Assembly (NCBI GenBank): GCA_013375335.1
Contig: JABXJZ010000059.1
Span: 1-7,816 of the forward strand
Length of the DNA: 7,816 nucleotides
Source of the DNA: Desulfobacterales bacterium
GTDB taxonomy: Bacteria; Desulfobacterota; DSM-4660; Desulfatiglandales; B25-G16
Direction of reading: 5' to 3'
Positions within the stretch are counted from its first letter, which is position 1. Every line of letters starts with the position of its first letter. Below, piece after piece: positions 1 to 5,398 of this stretch. The notes under the pieces are model-generated. The model was not told the DNA's origin. It did no database searches and saw nothing but the letters and a program-made list of their open reading frames with translations. The position numbers were made by a program, and so were the translations under genes.

Positions 1-81
1 ATCTGCTAAGACGGAGATCGGTACGGATAAAAAGAGGAGATATATCAAGAAAAGAGATCCAGCTCTTCTCAAAGACCTCAT
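1..81 (-). CDS. N-terminus of an exported protein (signal peptide only, runs off the left edge)
   Basis: Reading the minus strand from an ATG at 81 gives 27 codons that look like a classical Sec signal peptide. The n-region is MRSLRRAG, the hydrophobic core is SLFLIYLLFLSVPIS, and the c-region VLAD has a plausible signal peptidase I site after Ala26. An AAGGG motif lies about 10 nt upstream (92-96), acceptable but not strong. The frame is open upstream to a TAA at 217-219, and its strand matches all other genes here. The mature protein is outside the window, so its function cannot be named. Caution: the opposite strand is also open from 2 to 190 and is Lys-rich, and the complement of Lys codons yields Phe/Leu, so a hydrophobic shadow is possible. 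The ordered signal-peptide layout and strand context favour the minus reading. Confidence 0.5.
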   Translation of the reverse strand, partial: MRSLRRAGSLFLIYLLFLSVPISVLAD

Positions 82-358
82 AGCGAAGCAACCCTTGATA
101 GTCAAAGTTACTGGGAAAATGAAAAACTTATTTCGTCTTGCGTCGCCCAGATATTCACTTCTTAAGATGTTATACCTACACATATCATAAATCTCTACAC
201 ATCTCAATTGCCCTGATTAGCACTCATCAGCCTCATTTATCCTCCTCCTTTCTTCTCTCTTTCATGGTCTCCTGCCTCGCGGGTTTTCTTCTCGGCGTGG
301 GTCCATACTCTATAGGGTATCCAGCTCAAGTATGATCGATGTTTCAAATCTATGAGAG

Positions 359-407
359 GCCCATTGGATGGGCGAGACTCGCTCGAGCAGGGGCTCTCCT
401 GGCCCCT
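359..407 (-). other. Cluster of short hairpins, possible structured leader RNA
   Basis: Three adjacent perfect short inverted repeats occur here. GCCCAT/ATGGGC pairs at 359-364 with 368-373 (3-nt loop). GCGA/TCGC pairs at 372-375 with 379-382 and shares two bases with the first stem. AGGGGC/GCCCCT pairs at 389-394 with 402-407 (7-nt loop). The palindrome GCTCGAGC (381-388) lies between. Stems are only 4-6 bp, and no known riboswitch class is recognised. The position, between element copy A and the left-edge gene, would place it in that gene's 5' leader if transcription starts within the element. Confidence 0.3.
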
Positions 408-427
408 ATTGATAACTCAAGTCCCCA

Positions 428-524
428 GGGAAACACAATACGGAAATAATATGTTTTTTGTTCGTATTTTGATCGAGGCCACGTCTAAAAAGCTGGTATT
501 AGAGGTGGTATCAGGTAACACTTT
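428..524 (-). repeat. Conserved intergenic element, copy A
   Basis: This segment matches 5291-5387. In the core, 436-470 versus 5299-5333, 31 of 35 bases agree. A second block, 510-524 versus 5373-5387, agrees at 14 of 15 bases. The two blocks sit at the same distance in both copies (74 bp from the start of CAATACG to ATCAGG), with a shared GTATTA between them (496-501, shifted by one base). The core carries an inverted repeat AATACG...CGTATT (437-442 and 463-468). Copy A is upstream of the left-edge gene, as copy B is upstream of the ATPase gene, so a shared promoter or operator region is the simplest reading. Confidence 0.6.
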
Positions 525-543
525 TTCGCTCAACGCGAAAGGG
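521..543. other. Hairpin at the end of element copy A
   Basis: CTTTTTCGC (521-529) can pair with GCGAAAGGG (535-543) around the loop TCAAC, giving a 9-bp stem with two G-T pairs. On the plus strand it is followed by GTTTT. No plus-strand gene precedes it, so a terminator role is doubtful. Copy B of the element has no equivalent hairpin. Confidence 0.3.
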
Positions 544-665
544 GTTTTGCAGTCTAGAGGGCTCTTTTGAGGTGGCCAGAGGCAGGCATCTCTTCCGAAT
601 AGGGAGCTCTCCTCATCTCCCTCCAGACACTCCAAGGGGATTCTCCTTCCCCTGCCCTCTCTCCG

Positions 666-706
666 AAAAAAGGATGAAGGCGGTTGAAAGATCTTCAACC
701 GCCTTC
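666..706 (-). terminator. Rho-independent terminator of the ATPase-PilZ-beta-helix unit
   Basis: A perfect 13-bp inverted repeat (676-688 with 694-706, core AAGGCGGTTGAA/TTCAACCGCCTT) has a 5-nt loop. On the minus strand it is followed by ATCC and then six T residues (671-666). There is no T-tract on the plus-strand side. It therefore terminates leftward transcription, about 100 nt after the beta-helix stop codon. Confidence 0.88.
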
Positions 707-807
707 TCCACTCCTATCCAATATCAAGGCCAGACTCAGGTGGCCACGATATGGAGTTTCTTGGACATTCGCAGTTCCTTCAATGTTATAGGGTTAAGGT
801 GACCGGT

Positions 808-2220
808 TCAACGCCACCACCACCACCGACCACAGCAGCGGATCGGTGGCCATTCAATGAACCTGGCAAATCCTATCCTGCGGCCTTCCCACCTCTTGGT
901 CCACTCAAAACTCTCGTCACCAACATTCTTGCCAATCTTAAGCTCTACAGTTGCCGTCTCGCTTCGCACAAGGTCGCTGGTCTCCATACCGTAGATCTTC
1001 ACCCACCAACGGCATCTGTTGAAATTGAGGTGCATGTGGACACGGACATCGCCAATATCGCCTCTAAAGCAATAGTAGTGGAGCCATAGGAAATGCTTCC
1101 CCTTAAATGGTTCCGGTTGTATGATAATTACCTTATCATTGATAGTCACTGTGACATCAACCTCTGGATCAAAGGCCTCTTCGGGTAACTCAAGGCTACC
1201 TCCGATCTTGATCTTATCGCGTTTCGCACCATACCTGGTCCTGTCTATAACCTTCACGTAGTTGACCTTAAAGCAGTTTATGGGCGCATTGGCCTTAGCC
1301 ACCTGGTACTCGAATGCCCCCATGTCAACCGTTGCTACTCCATCACCGTCACCATCAACTATTCTTGTGTTGCCGTCCGCATCAGTCTCCGGTAGCCCTG
1401 GTACGTCGTCGGTTCCACTATCTATGCATGGCGACCCCTCTTTCAGGTGGTAGTCGCCATTGTCCGGATCTACAAACTCGGGATCCGCCGAGATGTCACC
1501 TGCTCCGGGAGAGCAATTCAGATAGGACCCATCGCCGTTAAGTACGACGTCATTGTTCTTAATCTGTGGCGAAGATCCTTCGGCGCTCTCAATGCCATAC
1601 TCCGTATTGCCACTGATGATGTTGTTGGTAATTGTCGGGGAGGAGGTGCTGTCGTTGTAGATGCCAGAGTAGCCATTCCCAGTGATGGTATTGTTGGTAA
1701 TCGTCGGCGAGGAGTTCGAGAAGCTGCTAATGCCATCGTTAGCATTACCGCTGATAATGTTGTTGGTAATCGTCGGCGAGGAGTAGTCGTTGTTGTAGAT
1801 GCCCTTGCGGCTGCCGGTGATGATGTTGTTGGTAATCGTCGGCGAGCAGTGGTTGCTGTTGTAGATGCCGTAGTAGTAGCCGGTGATAGTGAACCCCGAT
1901 ATGGTGCTGTTGGGCGCCCCTTTGACCGCGTGCCACACGCTACTGACGCCTTGTATTGTAGTTACATCGGCACCCGAGCCCTGGACTGTCACTCCAGACT
2001 TCATCACGATGCTTTCTTTATAGATGCCGCCTGCGTCGGGGTCGGGTGCAACCAGAACCGTGTCGCCATTTTCGGCTTTGTCTATCGCTTCCTGGATCGT
2101 CTTGCAATCCCCTGGGACATTTATGGTGGCTGCGGACCCAGGTGCTGGCATCACAGCCAGCATCGATAAGGCCACAATCCCAGCAAAGGCAATCAAAAAG
2201 GGCTTTTTTGTTTTTTCCAT
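808..2220 (-). CDS. Secreted right-handed beta-helix protein with choice-of-anchor-like module
   Basis: A 470-residue exported protein with a Sec signal peptide (1-30: basic start, hydrophobic core, GSA|AT cleavage site). Residues 33-110 resemble the N-terminal cap of NosD/DUF1565-type beta-helix proteins (TIQEAIDKAENGDTVLVAP). Four clear rungs of 22-23 residues starting SPTITNN follow (126-216), then a degenerate fifth, SPQIKNN. Residues 246-306 carry the SPCIDSG...DADGNTRIVDGDGDG...DMGAFEYQ pattern of choice-of-anchor Q-like proteins, with an Asp-rich stretch that may bind calcium. The C-terminal domain (312-470) is unrecognised, rich in Trp and aromatic residues, and ends CCGRWWWWR. It has no visible membrane anchor or cell-wall sorting motif. 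Such folds usually bind or cleave polysaccharide, but no catalytic residues can be assigned; a surface or matrix structural role is equally possible. The ATG has a near-perfect ribosome binding site. It is last in the unit, 76 bp after the PilZ stop. Confidence 0.9.
   Translation of the reverse strand: MEKTKKPFLIAFAGIVALSMLAVMPAPGSAATINVPGDCKTIQEAIDKAENGDTVLVAPDPDAGGIYKESIVMKSGVTVQGSGADVTTIQGVSSVWHAVKGAPNSTISGFTITGYYYGIYNSNHCSPTITNNIITGSRKGIYNNDYSSPTITNNIISGNANDGISSFSNSSPTITNNTITGNGYSGIYNDSTSSPTITNNIISGNTEYGIESAEGSSPQIKNNDVVLNGDGSYLNCSPGAGDISADPEFVDPDNGDYHLKEGSPCIDSGTDDVPGLPETDADGNTRIVDGDGDGVATVDMGAFEYQVAKANAPINCFKVNYVKVIDRTRYGAKRDKIKIGGSLELPEEAFDPEVDVTVTINDKVIIIQPEPFKGKHFLWLHYYCFRGDIGDVRVHMHLNFNRCRWWVKIYGMETSDLVRSETATVELKIGKNVGDESFEWTKRWEGRRIGFARFIEWPPIRCCGRWWWWR
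814..825. repeat. (CCA)4 trinucleotide repeat encoding four Trp at the C-terminus
   Basis: Four CCA triplets (TGG on the coding minus strand) lie immediately before the last Arg codon and the TGA stop of the beta-helix gene. They encode WWWW. The tract sits in a longer GGTGG-rich run, and slippage would add or remove Trp in frame. Confidence 0.75.
1573..1845 (-). repeat. Tandem coding repeat of beta-helix rungs
   Basis: Units begin at 1845, 1779, 1710 and 1641 (minus direction), with a degenerate fifth unit at 1572. Spacings are 66, 69, 69 and 69 nt, i.e. 22-23 residues, one beta-helix turn each. The DNA encoding SPTITNN is nearly identical between units (ACGATTACCAACAAC or close), while the rest of each unit has diverged. 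That pattern suggests duplication followed by drift. Confidence 0.9.
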
Positions 2221-2227
2221 TTTCTTC

Positions 2228-2236
2228 CACCTCCTT
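2228..2236 (-). promoter_or_regulatory. Ribosome binding site of the beta-helix gene
   Basis: AAGGAGGTG on the minus strand lies 7 nt before the ATG at 2220. It is a near-complete anti-16S match and fixes that start. It suggests the gene is translated strongly in its own right, not by coupling to the PilZ gene. Confidence 0.85.
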
Positions 2237-2296
2237 ACTGGTTTTTACTCCAAGATGTCATTGTGAGAATACCTTTGGGTTAGTGCCTCCTAAGGT

Positions 2297-2644
2297 TCAT
2301 TTATCACCTCCTAGCCTTGTGTGAGCCGCCCCCATAATCTCGTAGTCTTCATCAAAACAGATGGCCATCCCTCCTGATTCAGACCGTAAAACGGTTCCAG
2401 CGACCTTTATATATACCTGTTTATGCTCATCATTTGCCTTTTTCAGCCTATCAAGGGGGAGAACCAGGTCCATTTTGACCTTTGTTCCTTCGGGGAGCGG
2501 CTGGGTGGTATGAAAATAGGCCCCGCCTGAGCATATGTCGCTTGTGAGCAGATTGAGCAGTCTCTTCTCCCTATCGGAAGTCAGGAATTCAATTGCAGCA
2601 GGGATTTCAAGCTGGAATCGTTCTAATCTTCTCTTCTCTCTCAT
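2297..2644 (-). CDS. PilZ domain protein, probable c-di-GMP receptor
   Basis: A 115-residue single-domain protein. It opens with MREKRRLERF, which carries the PilZ RxxxR motif (R5 and R9). The second signature, (D/N)xSxxG, appears as D36-I-C-S-G-G41, with Cys38 in place of the usual Ser. The beta-barrel continues through VYIKVAGTVLR to GMAICFDEDYEIM. PilZ domains bind c-di-GMP and often act on pilus or secretion machinery. The start at 2644 is chosen because GAGGA sits 5 nt upstream and the motif begins at once. An upstream in-frame ATG at 2704 would give 135 residues and overlap the ATPase gene by 22 bp, but it has no clear ribosome binding site. The gene follows the ATPase directly (38 bp after its stop), which suggests a functional link. 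The Ser-to-Cys change could weaken binding or be tolerated. Confidence 0.9.
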   Translation of the reverse strand: MREKRRLERFQLEIPAAIEFLTSDREKRLLNLLTSDICSGGAYFHTTQPLPEGTKVKMDLVLPLDRLKKANDEHKQVYIKVAGTVLRSESGGMAICFDEDYEIMGAAHTRLGGDK

Positions 2645-2649
2645 AGTTT

Positions 2650-2653
2650 CCTC
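2650..2653 (-). promoter_or_regulatory. Ribosome binding site of the PilZ gene (decides the start)
   Basis: GAGG (extended GAGGA) on the minus strand lies 5 nt before the ATG at 2644. The upstream ATG at 2704 is preceded by CATTGATGA, with no purine-rich site, so the downstream start is favoured. Confidence 0.55.
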
Positions 2654-2682
2654 ATTGTAAGCCGGTGGACTCGGCCGCGCAT

Positions 2683-5178
2683 CTATGCGGCCACTCTCAT
2701 CCATTCATCAATGGACGTGATTGCCTCTGTGACCTTGTTGAAGGCCTGCTCCTGCAGGGTGACAAGCCCCAGAGTTTTTGCCTTGTCCCTTATCTTCGAG
2801 GATGATTTTCCTTTGGAAATCAGCTCCTGAATCTGCTCCCACAACGGCATTACCTCATATATTGCAATTCTGCCCTTGTAGCCTGTATCGTTACATTCTT
2901 CACATCCTTCTGCCCTGAAAAGTTGATGGCCAGAAATATCGAATCCGTAGTCCTTGAGAACTTTTAGCTGCAAATCATTCGGTGCAGCCTCTGTTTTGCA
3001 ATTCGGGCAAATCTTCCTCATCAATCTCTGGGCTACAATAAGGTTAATAGAGGAAGCGATGAGATAGGGTTCGATGCCCATATCGAGCAACCGTGTGATC
3101 GTCTCAGATGCACTGTTTGTATGGAGCGTGCTCAAGACGAGATGACCTGTGAGCGCGGCCTTCACAGCAATTTCCGCAGTCTCCAAATCCCGGATCTCTC
3201 CCACCATGATGACATCAGGATCCTGCCTCAGCATCGTTCGGAGGGCACGGGCAAAATTCAAGCCGATCTTGGGGTTCATCTGAAACTGGTTAATTCCATT
3301 CAGATTGTATTCTATGGGGTCCTCAGCAGTCGAAATGTTTCTGGATCCATCATTTAAACCATGGAGCATAGAGTAGAGCGTCGTCGTCTTTCCGCTTCCA
3401 GTGGGTCCGGTTACCAAAATCATTCCTTTGGACTTATACAGAGCAGTCAACACAGCATTCAAATCATTGCTATTCAGTCCCAGGTTGCCTATGTCCAATG
3501 CAAGACCGGATCTGTCCAGCACACGCAGAACCACCTTTTCCCCAAAGATTCCTGGAAAGGTGGAAACCCGAAAATCCACATGGTTCCCGTCCATTCCGAT
3601 CTTAAATCTTCCATCCTGAGGGAGGCGTCTTTCGGAGATGTCTAATCCTGACATAACCTTTATCCGCGAGGCGATAACATTCGCATATCTAATGGATGGC
3701 GTCAGTAGTGTTGATAGGGTCCCGTCGATCCGGAAGCGAACTTTCAGCTCATTTTCGTATGGTTCTATGTGGATATCGCTGGCCTTTTGGGTGATGGCCG
3801 CTTTTATGATCATATTGACCAATCTGACCACTGGGGCATCTGAGTCTATCAGTTCCTCTACAGCAGGTACTTCTTGTTCTTCTTTTTTTTCCTCACAAAA
3901 TTCAAGAACCACCTCTTCTTGAATGTCCTCCATGACATGATCACTTTCCGGTGCAATGGTTTCGATGCGATGGAAGTTCTTGATAGCATTTAGAAGATGA
4001 TATTCGGTAGCAAGGTAGGGAAGCACTGAGTAACCGCTTATAAACCGAATATCAGCTAATGCATCTAGATTGTTGGGATTCATCGTAGCTGTGTACAGAT
4101 ATCCAGAATCCAACTTGAAGGGGAGGACCTGGTGGCGTTTGATGAATTTAACCGGCACAGCTTTAAGGACGTTTTCCGGAATATCCCGTATTTCAGAGAG
4201 GAGTACGAGTTCACAGTTTTTGTATTGTTCAGCCAGGAAATGGGCGAGCGTCGCCTCATCAACAAAGTTGAGGGCTCCCAGGTTATATTCAAGGCTCCTG
4301 CTATTTCTATTTCTTGCCATCAAGGCCTTTTGCAACTGGGCTTTTGAAAGTTTATTGACCTCGAGCAAACCCCTGCCCACGGTTTCGCATGCGAAAGATC
4401 TGTCAATCCTATTCTGTGAGGCGCATACCCTCTGAAGATTTTCCGAAAGGATGAGATAGGCATCGGTATTACTTTCGTGTTTTACGCCCTTGATCAGCGC
4501 CTGTGATAGCTCTCGGAAGTTTTTCCCTAGTTTGTCAGATTTATCAAGAACAGAAGTTATATCCAGAAGGCTTTCTGCTACTTTCTTCCGGACCCGCCAC
4601 GATGTATCACCCAGCTTCTTGAATAGATCCCTTAGGATCTCTTGAACCTCATCGCTATTTCCCTCCGATAGTAGCCTGCTGACATCATCGTTGATCCTTT
4701 TTCTCTCATCCAGGCCAAGGTCTTTTAATTTTTCAGCTATTCTCCCATATTTGACCTCGTTGAGCCTTATTGTCGAAACACCCTGTTGCTGGAGAATAGA
4801 GGCCACCCCATCCTCTTCACTAAGGACAATAGGCCTTTTTATCATCGCATTGAGAAAGGTCATGAAATCTCCTTTCGACAGTCCGCGGCAAAAGGTAATA
4901 CTATCGATAGCCCTTTGCTCAAGGTCCAGTGCAAATTTGGTAGAAAACATATTTCTACCATCAATCGGCACGTCATCCACGAGTAACTTGTTACCATCAA
5001 CACTGACAGTCAGGGTGGTTTGTCTGCTGAGAAGATTCGTGAGCGCTTCATGGGACTTGCTAATACGCTCACGCGTAGTGGGGTGATCCTCTGGGTATGA
5101 GCCAACATTCTTGATGGCGAGGTGGATTTCTTTAATCGTATCCACGAATAATTCTTCGCGGTTACCTCTTGGATCCAT
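2683..5178 (-). CDS. GspE/PilB-family assembly ATPase with N-terminal extension, HEAT-like and degenerate MshEN domains
   Basis: An 831-residue cytoplasmic ATPase of the type II secretion / type IV pilus family, which powers pilin assembly; usual members are about 500-600 residues. Core motifs: Walker A GPTGSGKTT (591-599), Asp box with EDPIEY (619-624), Walker B RQDPDVIMVGEIRD (651-664, Glu661), His box around GHLVLSTLHTN (678-688), and a zinc tetracysteine, C724-x2-C727 and C759-x2-C762. All catalytic elements look intact. Residues ~10-150 form an extra domain (with SYPEDHPTTRERI and LTVSVDGNKLLVDDVPI) resembling one I associate with HD or HEAT-repeat signalling proteins. Residues 179-254 are HEAT-like helices. 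Residues ~265-403 are an MshEN-like domain lacking the c-di-GMP motif residues, followed by an acidic linker (~404-445). The ATG at 5178 is preferred to the in-frame TTG at 5196, which lies just upstream of the ribosome binding site. No other pilus or secretion genes are present. Confidence 0.93.
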   Translation of the reverse strand: MDPRGNREELFVDTIKEIHLAIKNVGSYPEDHPTTRERISKSHEALTNLLSRQTTLTVSVDGNKLLVDDVPIDGRNMFSTKFALDLEQRAIDSITFCRGLSKGDFMTFLNAMIKRPIVLSEEDGVASILQQQGVSTIRLNEVKYGRIAEKLKDLGLDERKRINDDVSRLLSEGNSDEVQEILRDLFKKLGDTSWRVRKKVAESLLDITSVLDKSDKLGKNFRELSQALIKGVKHESNTDAYLILSENLQRVCASQNRIDRSFACETVGRGLLEVNKLSKAQLQKALMARNRNSRSLEYNLGALNFVDEATLAHFLAEQYKNCELVLLSEIRDIPENVLKAVPVKFIKRHQVLPFKLDSGYLYTATMNPNNLDALADIRFISGYSVLPYLATEYHLLNAIKNFHRIETIAPESDHVMEDIQEEVVLEFCEEKKEEQEVPAVEELIDSDAPVVRLVNMIIKAAITQKASDIHIEPYENELKVRFRIDGTLSTLLTPSIRYANVIASRIKVMSGLDISERRLPQDGRFKIGMDGNHVDFRVSTFPGIFGEKVVLRVLDRSGLALDIGNLGLNSNDLNAVLTALYKSKGMILVTGPTGSGKTTTLYSMLHGLNDGSRNISTAEDPIEYNLNGINQFQMNPKIGLNFARALRTMLRQDPDVIMVGEIRDLETAEIAVKAALTGHLVLSTLHTNSASETITRLLDMGIEPYLIASSINLIVAQRLMRKICPNCKTEAAPNDLQLKVLKDYGFDISGHQLFRAEGCEECNDTGYKGRIAIYEVMPLWEQIQELISKGKSSSKIRDKAKTLGLVTLQEQAFNKVTEAITSIDEWMRVAA

Positions 5179-5186
5179 GACTGCAC

Positions 5187-5193
5187 CCTCCTT
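5187..5193 (-). promoter_or_regulatory. Ribosome binding site of the ATPase gene (decides the start)
   Basis: AAGGAGG on the minus strand lies 8 nt before the ATG at 5178, an ideal site. It rules against the upstream in-frame TTG at 5196, which immediately precedes it and has no such site of its own, and so sets the protein at 831 residues. Confidence 0.88.
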
Positions 5194-5290
5194 CAACCTT
5201 TTTCTCCTACTCAGTTCTTACAGCTTACCAAATCGAGGTGAAGAACCAGGTACCTTTGGGAAGACACCTACATCGTAGTGAAAGATCGAA

Positions 5291-5387
5291 GGGGAAGGCA
5301 ATACGTAAACAGTATGCTTTTTGTTCGTATTTTTTTATGGGATTGGCTGAGAAGGTAGTATTAAGAAGATAGATCAGGTAAGACTTT
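5291..5387 (-). repeat. Conserved intergenic element, copy B, probable promoter/operator region of the ATPase unit
   Basis: This is the second copy of the element at 428-524. It fills the gap between the regulator stop (5399) and the ATPase gene, ending 11 nt from that stop. Its core contains AATACG (5300-5305) and CGTATT (5326-5331) as an inverted repeat spaced 26 bp centre to centre. A TAATAC on the minus strand (5364-5359) is shared with copy A and could be a -10 box, though no good -35 is seen; an activator-dependent promoter would fit. On the plus strand the weak stem is followed by a T-run, but no plus-strand gene precedes it. Confidence 0.6.
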
Positions 5388-5398
5388 CTTATCAGTGC

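Larger units (their letters stand above)
82..665. other. Long non-coding stretch between the beta-helix terminator and the left-edge gene
   Basis: No convincing gene is seen here. The open frames present, such as 698-417 minus and 352-570 plus, lack ribosome binding sites and family-like composition. The stretch holds copy A of a repeated intergenic element (428-524), a hairpin at 521-543, a cluster of short hairpins at 359-407 and a purine-rich run with a strong Shine-Dalgarno-like AAGGAGGAGG (minus strand, 250-241). It lies upstream of the left-edge gene, so it probably contains that gene's promoter and a long 5' leader. I could not pick a sigma-70 promoter with confidence. Confidence 0.6.

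Noticed and set aside
2..190. Plus-strand open frame without a start, Lys-rich, running from the left edge to a TAA at 188-190
   Set aside because: It overlaps the minus-strand signal peptide frame, matches no family I know, and would be the only plus-strand gene. It is not fully excluded, and bases left of the window would settle it.
417..698. Minus-strand open frame of 93 codons
   Set aside because: It starts inside the terminator hairpin, spans repeat copy A, has no ribosome binding site and has non-protein-like composition.
1504..1845. Regular 66-69-nt repetition considered as a CRISPR array
   Set aside because: The period is an exact multiple of three within a signal-peptide-bearing gene, the units encode beta-helix rungs, and the intervening parts are related to one another, unlike spacers.
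1447..2169. Plus-strand open frame of 240 codons opposite the beta-helix gene
   Set aside because: It is rich in repeated VVGNRRR-type units that are simply the complement of the beta-helix repeats, so it is a shadow frame.
2018..2230. Minus-strand 70-codon frame overlapping the beta-helix N-terminus
   Set aside because: It lies in another frame of a clear signal-peptide-bearing gene and has no family-like features.
5176..5196. TTG at 5196 as the ATPase start
   Set aside because: It immediately precedes the AAGGAGG site that serves the ATG at 5178 and has no site of its own.
5300..5337. Plus-strand intrinsic terminator (AATACG...CGTATT followed by T-run)
   Set aside because: The stem is AT-rich and interrupted, no plus-strand gene lies before it, and copy A lacks the long T-run.
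5179..5398. c-di-GMP riboswitch in the ATPase leader, suggested by the PilZ and MshEN context
   Set aside because: I could not find the conserved GGCAAA-type and tetraloop segments of the GEMM class in either leader. The shared element is AT-rich and better fits a protein-binding region.
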